A stretch of 64,000 nt of DNA from Pseudomonas ceruminis. Lineage in GTDB: Bacteria; Pseudomonadota; Gammaproteobacteria; Pseudomonadales; Pseudomonadaceae. The notes under the pieces were generated by a model, which worked only from the letters and a program-made list of their open reading frames with translations, did no database searches and was not told the origin of the DNA. Positions 1-8,380 of this stretch are shown here, in pieces (within the stretch, counting starts at the first letter, position 1; every line of letters starts with the position of its first letter). The stretch lies in contig NZ_BQHW01000001.1 of the NCBI RefSeq assembly GCF_021602025.1, positions 310,001 through 374,000 on the forward strand, read 5' to 3'. A program made the position numbers and the translations under genes.

Positions 1-369
1 CCGATCGCCGACTCAGCGCGTGGCGTGCTCGACGGGCACTTTGTGTTGTCCCGGCGGCTGGCCGAAGAGGGCCATTACCCGGCCATCGACATCGAAGCCT
101 CGATCAGCCGGGTCATGCCCCAGGTGGTCGATGCCGACCACCTGCGCCAGGCGCAGAAGTTCAAGCAATTGTGGTCGCGCCTGTCGCAAAGCCGCGACCT
201 GATCAGCGTCGGCGCCTACGTCGCCGGGGGCGACCCGGAGACTGACCTGGCCATTGCCCTGCAGCCCAAGCTGGTGGAGTTCCTGCGCCAAGGGCTGGAT
301 GAAAATGTTGGCATCGGCCAGAGCCGCCAGCAGTTGGGGGCAATCTTCACGCCTCCGGCGAACGGTTGA
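1..369 (+). CDS. fliI: Flagellar export ATPase FliI, C-terminal fragment (cut by window edge)
   Basis: The reading frame is open from base 1 to the stop at 369 and gives the last 122 residues of a FliI-type ATPase. These include the segment GHYPAIDIEASISRVMPQVV, typical of the C-terminal part of FliI/YscN/F1-beta-like ATPases. FliI energises entry of substrates into the flagellar type III export gate at the cytoplasmic face. fliJ follows after only 6 nt, as in other Pseudomonas flagellar clusters. The N-terminal nucleotide-binding motifs lie outside the window, so the call rests on the C-terminal family signature and on synteny. Confidence 0.93.
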   Translation, partial: PIADSARGVLDGHFVLSRRLAEEGHYPAIDIEASISRVMPQVVDADHLRQAQKFKQLWSRLSQSRDLISVGAYVAGGDPETDLAIALQPKLVEFLRQGLDENVGIGQSRQQLGAIFTPPANG

Positions 370-375
370 TAGGCG

Positions 376-828
376 ATGAGCGTATCCAGCCGTGCAGCGC
401 GCCTGGCGCCTGTGGTGCAAATGGCCGAAGAGGCCGAGCGCAAGGCTGCCCAGCGCCTGGGGCATTTCCAGCAACTGGTGGCCCAGGCGCAGGCCAAGCT
501 CACCGAGCTGGAGAGCTTTCGTGAAGGCTATCAGGCGCAATGGATCGATCGCGGCGGCCAGGGCGTCAACGGCAGCTGGCTGGTCAACTACCAGCGTTTT
601 CTGGGGCAGCTTGAAACAGCCATGACCCAGCAGCGCCAGAGCCTGATCTGGCACCAGAACAACCTCAAGAATGCCCGTGGCACCTGGCAACAGGCCTATG
701 CCCGGGTGGAAGGGTTGCGCAAGCTGGTGCAGCGCTACATGGAAGAGGCACGGCGGGCCGAGGACAAGCGCGAGCAGCGTCTGCTGGATGAACTCTCGCA
801 GCGGTTGCCAAGGCAGGGGCATCTGTAG
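376..828 (+). CDS. fliJ: Flagellar export protein FliJ
   Basis: A 150-residue, highly charged protein that should be almost entirely alpha-helical coiled coil, with many Gln, Arg, Glu and Ala residues (e.g. EEARRAEDKREQRLLDELSQ near the C terminus). This is the usual size and composition of FliJ. FliJ is the stalk of the FliI ATPase ring, helps recycle export chaperones and contacts FlhA. It starts 6 nt after the fliI stop, so the two genes are co-transcribed. Sequence conservation in FliJ is low; the identification depends on size, coiled-coil character and position directly after fliI. Confidence 0.93.
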   Translation: MSVSSRAARLAPVVQMAEEAERKAAQRLGHFQQLVAQAQAKLTELESFREGYQAQWIDRGGQGVNGSWLVNYQRFLGQLETAMTQQRQSLIWHQNNLKNARGTWQQAYARVEGLRKLVQRYMEEARRAEDKREQRLLDELSQRLPRQGHL

Positions 829-986
829 CCGGGCAAGCCTGCTACCACAGGATTTGCGTCTACTTTTGCTGTGGGGTCCGGCTTGTCGGCGACTAAGCCA
901 GGGCAGGCAGCCTCAATTTGCGAGGGGCGCAACTGCCTGCTAAACCTTCAAGAGTTGCATTCGCCATCATCGAAGGAATCGCTAGC

Positions 987-1292
987 ATGGCAGTCGAGAC
1001 CGATTTTTCGCAGGACGGAAAAAAGCTCACGATCAAGATCAAGGGGCGCTTCGATTTCGGTAAGCATCAGGAATTTCGCGATGCCTACGAACGTCAGTCC
1101 AGGCGGCCCGACTCGGTGGTGGTCGACCTGAAAGACACCACGTACCTGGACAGCTCCGCGCTCGGCATGCTGCTGTTGCTGCGTGATCATGCCGGTGGTG
1201 ATGATTCAGATGTGCGCGTGGTGCATGCCAGCTCAGACGTGCGCAAGATCTTGGCGATCTCCAATTTTGAAAAGCTGTTCGATATCAGTTGA
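987..1292 (+). CDS. hsbA: STAS-domain anti-sigma factor antagonist, HsbA-like
   Basis: A 101-residue single STAS domain. It carries the beta-strand and phosphorylatable-serine region VVDLKDTTYLDSSALGMLLL, where the Ser in DSSALG is the usual phosphorylation site of SpoIIAA-type proteins. The ATG at 987 is chosen because the protein then begins at the start of the STAS fold; an upstream in-frame start at 918 would add an unconserved tail. The stop overlaps the start of the next gene, a response regulator with a PP2C phosphatase domain. In P. aeruginosa the equivalent trio is HsbA-HsbR-HptB, where HsbA switches partners (including the anti-sigma-28 factor FlgM) according to its phosphorylation. 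The name is by domain and order, not by direct alignment. Confidence 0.85.
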   Translation: MAVETDFSQDGKKLTIKIKGRFDFGKHQEFRDAYERQSRRPDSVVVDLKDTTYLDSSALGMLLLLRDHAGGDDSDVRVVHASSDVRKILAISNFEKLFDIS

Positions 1293-2992
1293 GTGCCCAG
1301 GTGGAGCCCGCGCAGGCATTGACCGTGCTGGTGGCCGAGGACGGGGCGACCGATCGCCTGCTGCTGGCGCAGATCGTGCGGCGGCAGGGGCACCAGGTGT
1401 TCACCGCGGAAAACGGCGAGCAGGCCGTGGCGCTGTTCGCCGAAAAGCGTCCGCACGTGGTCCTGCTCGATGCCCTGATGCCGGTGATGGACGGTTTTGA
1501 GGCGGCCCGACAGATCAAGGCGCTGGCCGGCGAGCAGCTGGTGCCGATCATCTTCCTCACCTCATTGAACGAGGAAGAGGCTTTGGTGCGCTGCCTGGAG
1601 GCCGGCGGCGACGACTTCATGGCCAAGCCTTACAGTGCGGTGATCCTGGGCGCCAAGATCCGCGCCATGGACCGTTTGCGCCGCCTGCAGGCGACGGTGC
1701 TGGCGCAGCGTGACGAAATCACCCGGCACCATCATCACCTGCTCAACGAGCAGCGGGTGGCCAAGGCGGTGTTTGACAAGGTGGCCCACTCCGGCTGCAT
1801 CACGGCGCCGAACATTCGTTACCTGCAATCACCGTATGCGCTGTTCAACGGCGACTTGTTGCTGGCAGCCTTCACGCCGTCGGGCGACATGCACGTGCTG
1901 TTGGGCGATTTTACCGGCCATGGTTTGCCCGCTGCCGTCGGCGCCATGCCCCTGGCGGAAGTGTTCTATGGGATGACTGCGAAAGGGTACGGGCTGCCCC
2001 AGCTACTGCGCGAAATGAACGCCAAGCTCAAGCGCATCCTGCCGGTGGACATGTTCTGCTGTGCGCTGCTGCTTAACCTGAGCGTGCAGCGGGGTGCGGT
2101 GGAAGTGTGGAATGGTGGCATGCCCGACGGCTATCGGCTGTCGGCCGCTGGTGAGGTGCTCTCGACCCTGGCCTCGCGGCATCTGCCGCTGGGCATTCTG
2201 GCGCCCGAGCGCTTCGACGACAGTACCGAGGTACTGCCGCTGGCGGCAGGCGAGCGGCTGTTGCTGTTGTCCGACGGGGTGGTCGACACGGCCGATGAGC
2301 ACGATTGCCTGTTCGGTGTCGAGCGCTTGCGTGCGGTGCTGGCGGCGAACCGCGATCCAGCGTACCTGTTCGATGAGGTGATGCAGGCGCTGGAACGCTT
2401 TGGTGGGCGGCCCCGGGATGACATCAGTCTGTGCGATATCCGCATGTTCACGGCCCAGGAGCGGGTCCCGGCGCCCACGATCTACTCCGACAGCGGGCGC
2501 TCCAGCCCGCTGGACTGGTCGCTGGGCTTCGAGTCGCGAGGCGAAAGCCTCAAGCGCTTCAACCCTGTGCCGTATCTGGTGCAGTTGTTGCAGGAGATCC
2601 ACGGGCTGCGGTCGCGTACCGGTGACCTGCACAGCGTCCTCAGCGAGTTGTATTCCAATGCACTGGAGCACGGGGTGCTGGGTCTGGATTCGCGGCTTAA
2701 ACGTGATGTGCAGGGGTTTGCCGACTACTATGAGGAACGCGCTCGGCGCCTGCGTGCCCTGGTCGATGGTTTCGTGCGCATTGACCTTAAGGTGGAACCG
2801 CACGCGGCAGGTGGGCGTCTGATGATCGAGGTGCGCGACAGTGGCGCAGGGTTCGATGTGCACAAGGTACTGTCGCGCCCGGCCCGTGAGCATGGCCTGA
2901 GCGGCCGCGGCCTGAACCTGGTGAGGCGGCTGGGAAGCCACGCCGGTTGGGGTGAGGGTGGCCGTTGCGCCTGGGTGCAGTTCGATTGGTGA
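1289..2992 (+). CDS. hsbR: Response regulator with PP2C/SpoIIE phosphatase and HATPase domains, HsbR-like
   Basis: A 567-residue three-domain protein. An N-terminal receiver domain (about 10-125) has phospho-acceptor D61 in VVLLDALMPVMDG and the conserved K in MAKPYS. A PP2C/SpoIIE phosphatase domain (about 180-390) carries GDFTGHGLPAAVGAMP and LLSDGVVD. A C-terminal GHKL/anti-sigma kinase domain (about 430-567) carries LSELYSNALEHG. The start is a TTG at 1289 that overlaps the preceding stop, giving tight translational coupling to the STAS gene. This architecture both phosphorylates and dephosphorylates its STAS partner under control of a phosphorelay; the Hpt gene that would phosphorylate D61 follows at 3053. 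Confidence 0.88.
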   Translation: MSAQVEPAQALTVLVAEDGATDRLLLAQIVRRQGHQVFTAENGEQAVALFAEKRPHVVLLDALMPVMDGFEAARQIKALAGEQLVPIIFLTSLNEEEALVRCLEAGGDDFMAKPYSAVILGAKIRAMDRLRRLQATVLAQRDEITRHHHHLLNEQRVAKAVFDKVAHSGCITAPNIRYLQSPYALFNGDLLLAAFTPSGDMHVLLGDFTGHGLPAAVGAMPLAEVFYGMTAKGYGLPQLLREMNAKLKRILPVDMFCCALLLNLSVQRGAVEVWNGGMPDGYRLSAAGEVLSTLASRHLPLGILAPERFDDSTEVLPLAAGERLLLLSDGVVDTADEHDCLFGVERLRAVLAANRDPAYLFDEVMQALERFGGRPRDDISLCDIRMFTAQERVPAPTIYSDSGRSSPLDWSLGFESRGESLKRFNPVPYLVQLLQEIHGLRSRTGDLHSVLSELYSNALEHGVLGLDSRLKRDVQGFADYYEERARRLRALVDGFVRIDLKVEPHAAGGRLMIEVRDSGAGFDVHKVLSRPAREHGLSGRGLNLVRRLGSHAGWGEGGRCAWVQFDW

Positions 2993-3052
2993 GTCGCCTG
3001 GTGAGCCGCTTGGCGACTGAGGCATAATCCGGCTTGATCAAGGAGCGAGCAA

Positions 3053-3400
3053 GTGACTGACATGCATATAGACCACAAGGTGCTCAGTGACCTGCAGGAG
3101 GTCATGGAAGATGGCTACCTACAGTTGCTGGAAACCTTTCTGGAAGATTCCGAGCGGCGCCTGGCCCAGTTGCATGGCGCCAGGAATGCCGAGGAGCTCG
3201 GCATGGCGGCGCACAGTTTCAAAGGCAGCAGCGGCAACATGGGGGCTGTTGGCCTGGCGCAGTTGTGCCAGCAGTTGGAGGAGCGGGTGAAGGCGCTGCC
3301 GCTGTACGGTATCGAAGACCTGATCAACCGCATCGACCAGGAATATCTGGAAGTGCAGCGTTTTTATCGTGCTGAGCGCGAGCGCGTTTCGGCAGGCTGA
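3053..3400 (+). CDS. hptB: Histidine phosphotransfer protein, HptB-like
   Basis: A 115-residue Hpt domain with the phosphorylatable histidine H54 in AAHSFKGSSGNMGA, the canonical Hpt signature. It begins with GTG at 3053, preceded by AAGGAG at 3040; an ATG four codons later is possible but is farther from that site. In P. aeruginosa HptB relays phosphate from hybrid sensor kinases to HsbR and so influences swarming, biofilm and FlgM/sigma-28 activity. Lying directly after the receiver-phosphatase gene and before fliK, it is the probable input of this module. The kinases are not encoded here. Confidence 0.87.
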   Translation: MTDMHIDHKVLSDLQEVMEDGYLQLLETFLEDSERRLAQLHGARNAEELGMAAHSFKGSSGNMGAVGLAQLCQQLEERVKALPLYGIEDLINRIDQEYLEVQRFYRAERERVSAG

Positions 3401-3407
3401 GCGCGAG

Positions 3408-3424
3408 TTGGCGCGAGTTTTGCC
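3408..3424 (+). promoter_or_regulatory. Sigma-54 promoter upstream of fliK
   Basis: TGGCGCGAGTTTTGCC starts at 3409. The GG and GC dinucleotides are separated by exactly 10 nt, matching the -24/-12 consensus TGGCACG-N4-TTGCA at most positions. It lies about 48 nt before the fliK ATG in the gap after hptB. Flagellar genes of this class in Pseudomonas depend on RpoN with FleQ or FleR. No transcript data are available; the call is by pattern and position. Confidence 0.65.
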
Positions 3425-3471
3425 TGTATGTGCCAGGATGTTTTTTTTGTTCCTGGCGCGGAGACCGTTCA

Positions 3472-4773
3472 ATGCCTGTCGCACCCAACCCTTTGTTGCA
3501 AACCAGCACCCTGAGCAAGCCGTCGCGCGCGGGCTCCTCGCTGCTGGACAAGCCGCTGCAGGCGGCAGGTGCGCAGGGCGGTGGCTTCGATCAGGTGATG
3601 GCCAGGCAGGGGCGTGATAAGTCGCCTTTGGGCGATGACAAAGGCGCCATGGCCAAGACCAGGGACAAACCCGATGTCGCCCAGGGCGGCAAGAAGGGGG
3701 CGGCGATTGCCGATGACGGCAACCCCTTGCCACCCGACGGTACGCCGCAGGCCCCTGCCGATGCCGCGGCAGGCGGCGATTCCAGTTCGTTGGACGCCAA
3801 CCTTGTGGCTGGCCAGGTCACCGATGCGCAACCCGGTGCGCAACTGTTGCAAGCCCAGGCCGAAGCGGTAGCTCCGGTACTGCAGGCTGCGGTCCAGCAG
3901 CCGCAAACCCCGGTCGTCGAGGCCTTGGCGCAGCAGCCAGAGGCCGAAACCTTCGACCCTGACACTGATCCCTTGGCCAATCTGCCTACGCTGCGCCTGG
4001 CCCTTGAACAGAGCGCGCAGGCAAAGGGCACCACCTCTGCTCATGCCGCGGACGCTTCCAAGCCTGCGGCCGACGATGGCCAGGCGACCGTCAATCCCTT
4101 GGCGGCCCTGCTGGACAAGGTCGAAGCCGAGGCGGCGAAATCGGGAGACGGTGGCGCAGACAAGGCGTTCGGTGCAGTGCTCGAAGAGGGGCTCAAGGAC
4201 ACCAAGCGCGCGGACAGCGATACCCGTGTCGACGACTTCGCCAACCGCCTGGCCAGCCTGACCCAGGCGCCCACGGCGAAGACGGCCAATGCCCTGCCGG
4301 TCAACGGCAGCCCATTGCACCAGCCGCTGCCGATGAACCAGAACGCCTGGGCCGAAGGCCTGGTCAACCGGGTCATGTACCTCTCGAGCCAGAACCTCAA
4401 GTCGGCGGATATTCAACTGGAGCCGGCCGAGCTTGGCCGCCTGGACATCCGCGTCAACGTGGCGGCGGACCAGAGCACCCAGGTCACGTTCATCAGTGGC
4501 CATGCCGGCGTGCGTGATGCGTTGGATAGCCAGGTGCACCGTTTGCGTGAGCTGTTCGCGCAGCAGGGCTTGGCCCAGCCGGACGTCAACGTCGCCGATC
4601 AGTCGCGCGGGCAACAGCAGCAGGCCCAGCAGGACGGCGCGCAGCTGTCCGGGGTGGCGGCGCGCCGGGCGCAGAATGGCGGTAGCACAGAGCAGGGTGA
4701 GCTTGCCGATGCTGCCCGGCCGGTCGAGCAGCAGGTCGTCATCGGCGACAGTGCGGTCGATTTCTACGCCTGA
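3472..4773 (+). CDS. fliK: Flagellar hook-length control protein FliK
   Basis: A 433-residue protein with a long disordered Ala/Gln/Pro/Asp-rich N-terminal region (about 1-280). The C-terminal Flg_hook domain contains LSSQNLKSADIQLEPAELGR and LDIRVNV, the core of the FliK switch domain. FliK is exported, measures hook length and then makes FlhB change substrate class from hook to filament. The ATG at 3472 (MPVAPNPLLQ) is preferred over one at 3430, which would add 14 Cys/Trp/Arg-rich residues. A sigma-54 promoter precedes it. A second FliK-like gene is on the other strand at 33482-35038. Confidence 0.93.
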   Translation: MPVAPNPLLQTSTLSKPSRAGSSLLDKPLQAAGAQGGGFDQVMARQGRDKSPLGDDKGAMAKTRDKPDVAQGGKKGAAIADDGNPLPPDGTPQAPADAAAGGDSSSLDANLVAGQVTDAQPGAQLLQAQAEAVAPVLQAAVQQPQTPVVEALAQQPEAETFDPDTDPLANLPTLRLALEQSAQAKGTTSAHAADASKPAADDGQATVNPLAALLDKVEAEAAKSGDGGADKAFGAVLEEGLKDTKRADSDTRVDDFANRLASLTQAPTAKTANALPVNGSPLHQPLPMNQNAWAEGLVNRVMYLSSQNLKSADIQLEPAELGRLDIRVNVAADQSTQVTFISGHAGVRDALDSQVHRLRELFAQQGLAQPDVNVADQSRGQQQQAQQDGAQLSGVAARRAQNGGSTEQGELADAARPVEQQVVIGDSAVDFYA

Positions 4774-4822
4774 TTGTGTTGCCCGTCCCGCCGATAGGGC
4801 TGGGACAGGCAAAACGCTCAAT

Positions 4823-4839
4823 CTGGCATAACACTTGCT
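4823..4839 (+). promoter_or_regulatory. Sigma-54 promoter upstream of fliL
   Basis: TGGCATAACACTTGCT starts at 4824. It matches the -24 (TGGCA) and -12 (TTGCT) elements with the exact 10-nt GG-to-GC spacing. It lies 51 nt before the fliL start, in the 116-nt gap after fliK, and would drive the fliLMNOPQR-flhB operon under RpoN. This is the best of the three sigma-54 matches in the window. Confidence 0.75.
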
Positions 4840-4889
4840 CAAGCCACGTCATCCTCCTATGAAACCCCGATGGACGACGGATTATTGGC

Positions 4890-5384
4890 ATGGCGAAGAG
4901 CGACGCAGTGAAAGACCCCGCCACTAACGGCAAACTCAAGCTGATCCTGCTGCTGGTGCTGGCCTTGCTCCTGGCGGTCGGCTTGTCGGTGGGTGCCACC
5001 TGGTTCTTCATGCACAAGCGCGAGCCGGCGCCGGTCGACCCGACTGCGGCCAGCGTCAAGCCGGCGGCAATCTACGAACCGCTGGCTCCGGCCTTCGTGG
5101 TCAACTTCAACCAGAACGGTCGCCAGCGCTACATGCAGGTGAGCATCACCCTGCAAGGTCGCAACCAGGCCGACCTGGATGCTTTGAAGGTGCATATGCC
5201 GGTGATCCGCAACAACCTGGTGATGATGTTTTCCGGGCAGGGCTTCGACACCTTGGCCGGCAGCCCGGTAGGGCAGGAGATGCTGCGTCAGAAAGCCACC
5301 GCCGTGGTTCAGGAAGTGGCGCAGAAGGAAGTCGGCAAGCCGGTCATCGACCAGCTGCTGTTCACCAATTTCGTATTGCAGTAG
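4890..5384 (+). CDS. fliL: Flagellar basal body-associated protein FliL
   Basis: A 164-residue protein with a short cytoplasmic N terminus, one transmembrane helix (about residues 14-37, LKLILLLVLALLLAVGLSVG) and a periplasmic FliL domain. The periplasmic part includes YEPLAPAFVVNFNQNGRQRY, typical of the family. FliL forms rings around the stator units and stabilises them, increasing torque. It is the first gene of an operon that continues through fliM and fliN, with fliM beginning 9 nt after its stop. Confidence 0.96.
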   Translation: MAKSDAVKDPATNGKLKLILLLVLALLLAVGLSVGATWFFMHKREPAPVDPTAASVKPAAIYEPLAPAFVVNFNQNGRQRYMQVSITLQGRNQADLDALKVHMPVIRNNLVMMFSGQGFDTLAGSPVGQEMLRQKATAVVQEVAQKEVGKPVIDQLLFTNFVLQ

Positions 5385-5393
5385 GAGTCCGCA

Positions 5394-6362
5394 ATGGCCG
5401 TACAGGACCTGCTGTCCCAGGATGAAATCGATGCCTTGTTGCACGGCGTCGACGATGGGCTGGTACAGACCGAGAGCGCTGCCGAGCCCGGCAGCATCAA
5501 GAGTTATGACCTGACCAGCCAGGATCGGATCGTACGGGGGCGCATGCCGACCCTCGAGATGATCAACGAGCGTTTCGCCCGCTATACCCGCATCAGCATG
5601 TTCAACCTGCTGCGCCGTTCTGCGGACGTGGCCGTGGGTGGCGTGCAGGTCATGAAGTTCGGTGAGTACGTGCATTCGCTGTACGTGCCGACCAGCCTCA
5701 ACCTGGTGAAGATCAAGCCACTGCGCGGTACTTCGCTGTTCATCCTTGATGCCAAGCTGGTGTTCAAGCTGGTGGACAACTTCTTCGGCGGTGACGGCCG
5801 CCACGCCAAGATCGAAGGCCGTGAGTTCACGCCCACCGAGCTGCGAGTGGTGCGCATGGTGCTGGATCAGTGCTTCGTCGACCTCAAGGAAGCCTGGCAG
5901 GCGATCATGCCGGTCAACTTCGAGTACATGAACTCCGAGGTCAACCCGGCCATGGCCAACATCGTCGGGCCGAGCGAGGCGGTGGTGGTGTCGACCTTCC
6001 ATATCGAACTCGATGGCGGCGGCGGTGACCTGCACGTGACCATGCCGTACTCGATGATCGAGCCGGTGCGCGAAATGCTCGATGCCGGTTTCCAGTCCGA
6101 CCTGGACGACCAGGACGAGCGCTGGGTCAAGGCCCTGCGCGAGGATGTGCTGGATGTTTCCGTGCCGCTGAGCGCCACGGTTGCCCGCCGCCAGCTGAAG
6201 CTGCGCGACGTGCTGCACATGCAGCCTGGTGACGTGATCCCGGTGGAGCTGCCGGAGCACCTGGTGCTGCGCGCCAATGGCGTGCCGTCGTTCAAGGCCC
6301 GCCTGGGCTCGCACAAGGGCAACCTGGCCCTGCAGATCATTGACCCGATCGAACGCCGCTGA
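5394..6362 (+). CDS. fliM: Flagellar motor switch protein FliM
   Basis: A 322-residue protein of normal FliM length. The extreme N terminus carries the CheY-phosphate binding peptide LLSQDEIDALLHG (residues 6-18). It is followed by the CheC-like middle domain that contacts FliG (TLEMINERFARYTRISMFNL) and a C-terminal SpoA domain that pairs with FliN. FliM is the C-ring component that receives CheY-P and reverses rotation. It sits between fliL and fliN. The N-terminal peptide is also a useful reference for the similar repeats seen in CheA of this window. Confidence 0.98.
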   Translation: MAVQDLLSQDEIDALLHGVDDGLVQTESAAEPGSIKSYDLTSQDRIVRGRMPTLEMINERFARYTRISMFNLLRRSADVAVGGVQVMKFGEYVHSLYVPTSLNLVKIKPLRGTSLFILDAKLVFKLVDNFFGGDGRHAKIEGREFTPTELRVVRMVLDQCFVDLKEAWQAIMPVNFEYMNSEVNPAMANIVGPSEAVVVSTFHIELDGGGGDLHVTMPYSMIEPVREMLDAGFQSDLDDQDERWVKALREDVLDVSVPLSATVARRQLKLRDVLHMQPGDVIPVELPEHLVLRANGVPSFKARLGSHKGNLALQIIDPIERR

Positions 6363-6409
6363 CGGCGTGCCGGTCGCTCACTACGAATTGAATGCCTGTC
6401 GAGGACATC

Positions 6410-6874
6410 ATGGCTAACGAAAACGAGATCACCTCCCCGGAAGACCAGGCCCTGGCTGACGAATGGGCTGCTGCGCTGGAAGAAACCGGTGACGCCGGCC
6501 AGGCCGACATCGATGCCCTGCTGGGCGGTGATACCGGCAACACTGGCGCTGGCCGCCTGCCGATGGAAGAGTTCGCCAGCTCGCCGCGGCCGAAGGAAAA
6601 CGTCAGCCTCGAAGGCCCGAACCTGGACGTGATCCTGGATATTCCGGTGAACATCTCCATGGAAGTGGGTAGCACCGAGATCAACATCCGCAACCTGCTG
6701 CAGCTCAACCAGGGCTCGGTGATCGAGCTCGACCGCCTGGCCGGTGAGCCGCTGGACGTGCTGGTCAATGGCACGCTGATCGCCCATGGCGAAGTGGTCG
6801 TGGTCAACGAGAAGTTCGGCATCCGCCTGACCGACGTGATCAGCCCCAGCGAACGCATCAAGAAGCTGCGCTGA
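6410..6874 (+). CDS. fliN: Flagellar motor switch protein FliN
   Basis: A 154-residue protein with an acidic N-terminal region and a C-terminal SpoA domain (about 75-150). The SpoA domain includes LDVILDIPVNISMEVGSTEI and VVVNEKFGIRLTDVISPSER, diagnostic for FliN. FliN forms the lower part of the C-ring and also anchors the FliH-FliI export complex. The ATG at 6410 (MANENEITSP) fits the family N terminus better than the in-frame ATG at 6392. fliO follows with no gap. Confidence 0.97.
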   Translation: MANENEITSPEDQALADEWAAALEETGDAGQADIDALLGGDTGNTGAGRLPMEEFASSPRPKENVSLEGPNLDVILDIPVNISMEVGSTEINIRNLLQLNQGSVIELDRLAGEPLDVLVNGTLIAHGEVVVVNEKFGIRLTDVISPSERIKKLR

Positions 6875-7327
6875 GTGAAAGCCGCGATGCGGGCCGTGGC
6901 GGCCCTTGCCGCGCTGTTTGCCAGCGAAGTGGTGATCGCCGCGGTGCCGGCTGCACCGGCTGCGGCGCAAACGCCCGCGCCCGGCAGCATGGGGGGGCAG
7001 CTGGCGCAAATGGTGTTCGGTTTGCTAGTGGTGGTGGGCCTGATCTTCTTCCTGGCCTGGCTGCTGCGCCGCATGCAGGGCGCCGCACCCAAGGGCGGCC
7101 AGGTGATCGAGATCGTTGGCAGCCGCGCCATCGGCCCGCGGGATCGCCTGTTGCTGGTGCAGGTCGGCAAAGAGCAGATTCTTATCGGCCATTCCCCTGG
7201 CAGCATCGAGGCCTTGCACGTGCTGGCCGAACCCGTGGAAGTACCTGCCAGCGCCCGCCAGGCGACGCCTGAATTTGCCCAGCGGCTGATGGAGCTGATG
7301 GGCAAGGACCAGAAGGACAAGAAGTGA
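6875..7327 (+). CDS. fliO: Flagellar biosynthesis protein FliO
   Basis: A 150-residue protein that starts with GTG at 6875, immediately after the fliN stop. It has an N-terminal signal-like hydrophobic stretch, a transmembrane helix near residues 43-66 ([20 protein letters not shown]) and a cytoplasmic FliO domain ([20 protein letters not shown]). FliO assists assembly of the FliP pentamer in the export gate. Its stop overlaps the fliP start, so the two are translationally coupled. Confidence 0.95.
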   Translation: MKAAMRAVAALAALFASEVVIAAVPAAPAAAQTPAPGSMGGQLAQMVFGLLVVVGLIFFLAWLLRRMQGAAPKGGQVIEIVGSRAIGPRDRLLLVQVGKEQILIGHSPGSIEALHVLAEPVEVPASARQATPEFAQRLMELMGKDQKDKK

Positions 7328-8082
7328 TGAGCGGCGCGCTGCGCATGTTGTTGACCCTGGCGCTGCTGCTGGCCGCGCCGTTGGCCTTGGCGGCCGACCC
7401 ATTGTCGATCCCGGCCATTACCCTGTCCAATGGCCCGGACGGGCAGCAGGAGTATTCGGTCAGCCTGCAGATCCTGCTGATCATGACGGCGCTGAGCTTC
7501 ATTCCAGCGTTCGTCATCCTGATGACCAGTTTTACCCGGATCATCATCGTCTTTTCGATCCTGCGCCAGGCCCTGGGCCTACAGCAGACGCCGTCGAACC
7601 AGGTGCTGACCGGCATGGCGCTGTTCCTCACGATGTTCATCATGGCGCCGGTATTCGACCGGGTGAACCAGGATGCCCTGCAGCCCTACCTGAAGGAGCA
7701 GATGACGGCCCAGCAGGCGATCGACAAGGCCCAGGGGCCGCTCAAGGACTTCATGCTGGCGCAGACTCGGCAGAGCGACCTGGACCTGTTCATGCGCCTG
7801 TCCAAACGTACCGACATCGCTGGCCCCGACCAGGTACCGCTGACCATCCTGGTGCCGGCGTTCGTCACCTCCGAGCTGAAAACCGCGTTTCAGATCGGCT
7901 TCATGATCTTCATCCCATTCCTGATCATCGACATGGTGGTCGCCAGCGTGCTCATGGCCATGGGTATGATGATGCTGTCGCCGTTGATCATCTCGCTGCC
8001 GTTCAAGATCATGCTGTTTGTCCTGGTCGATGGCTGGGCGCTGATCATGGGTACCTTGGCTGGCAGTTTCGGCGGCGTCTGA
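7327..8082 (+). CDS. fliP: Flagellar export gate protein FliP
   Basis: A 251-residue membrane protein with a cleavable-looking signal peptide (residues 1-22, ending LALA) and four predicted membrane helices. The family blocks [20 protein letters not shown] and [20 protein letters not shown] are present. FliP forms the main body of the export gate core with FliQ and FliR. The ATG at 7327 overlaps the fliO stop by one base; a GTG one codon earlier is an alternative. Confidence 0.97.
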   Translation: MSGALRMLLTLALLLAAPLALAADPLSIPAITLSNGPDGQQEYSVSLQILLIMTALSFIPAFVILMTSFTRIIIVFSILRQALGLQQTPSNQVLTGMALFLTMFIMAPVFDRVNQDALQPYLKEQMTAQQAIDKAQGPLKDFMLAQTRQSDLDLFMRLSKRTDIAGPDQVPLTILVPAFVTSELKTAFQIGFMIFIPFLIIDMVVASVLMAMGMMMLSPLIISLPFKIMLFVLVDGWALIMGTLAGSFGGV

Positions 8083-8103
8083 CGCCGTCAAGGAGAGTGC
8101 TGC

Positions 8104-8373
8104 ATGACACCTGAAGTTGCCGTCGACCTGTTCCGCGATGCCCTCTGGCTGACCACGCTGATGGTTGCCACCCTGGTGGTGCCAAGCCTGTTGGTGGGCC
8201 TGATGGTGGCGATGTTCCAGGCGGCCACGCAAATCAACGAACAGACCTTGAGCTTCCTCCCGCGCCTGCTGGTGATGCTGGTGACACTGATCGTGGCCGG
8301 GCCCTGGCTGGTGCAGAAGTTCATGGAGTACATCACCGGCCTGTACACCAGCATCCCGCAGCTGATCGGTTGA
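8104..8373 (+). CDS. fliQ: Flagellar export gate protein FliQ
   Basis: An 89-residue protein with two membrane helices, beginning MTPEVAVDLFRDALW and containing VGLMVAMFQAATQINEQTLS, the strongly conserved FliQ/SpaQ/EscS core. It is preceded by AAGGAG. FliQ packs around the FliP-FliR core and contributes to the closed gate. It lies between fliP (21 nt upstream) and fliR (7 nt downstream) in the standard order. Confidence 0.97.
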   Translation: MTPEVAVDLFRDALWLTTLMVATLVVPSLLVGLMVAMFQAATQINEQTLSFLPRLLVMLVTLIVAGPWLVQKFMEYITGLYTSIPQLIG

Positions 8374-8380
8374 GACGGGC

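Noticed and set aside
829-905. REP-like sequence after fliJ (inverted CTACCACAG / CTGTGGGG parts)
   Set aside because: Too degenerate to pair convincingly; it may be a decayed REP unit but no core palindrome remains.
3469-4842. 457-codon open frame opposite fliK
   Set aside because: Antisense shadow of the low-complexity FliK gene, with no family resemblance and no sensible neighbours.
4857-6314. 485-codon open frame on the - strand opposite fliL/fliM
   Set aside because: It is the antisense shadow of two well-recognised genes; it is His/Gln/Val-rich with no domain, and has no ribosome site. G+C-rich coding DNA commonly leaves such open frames.
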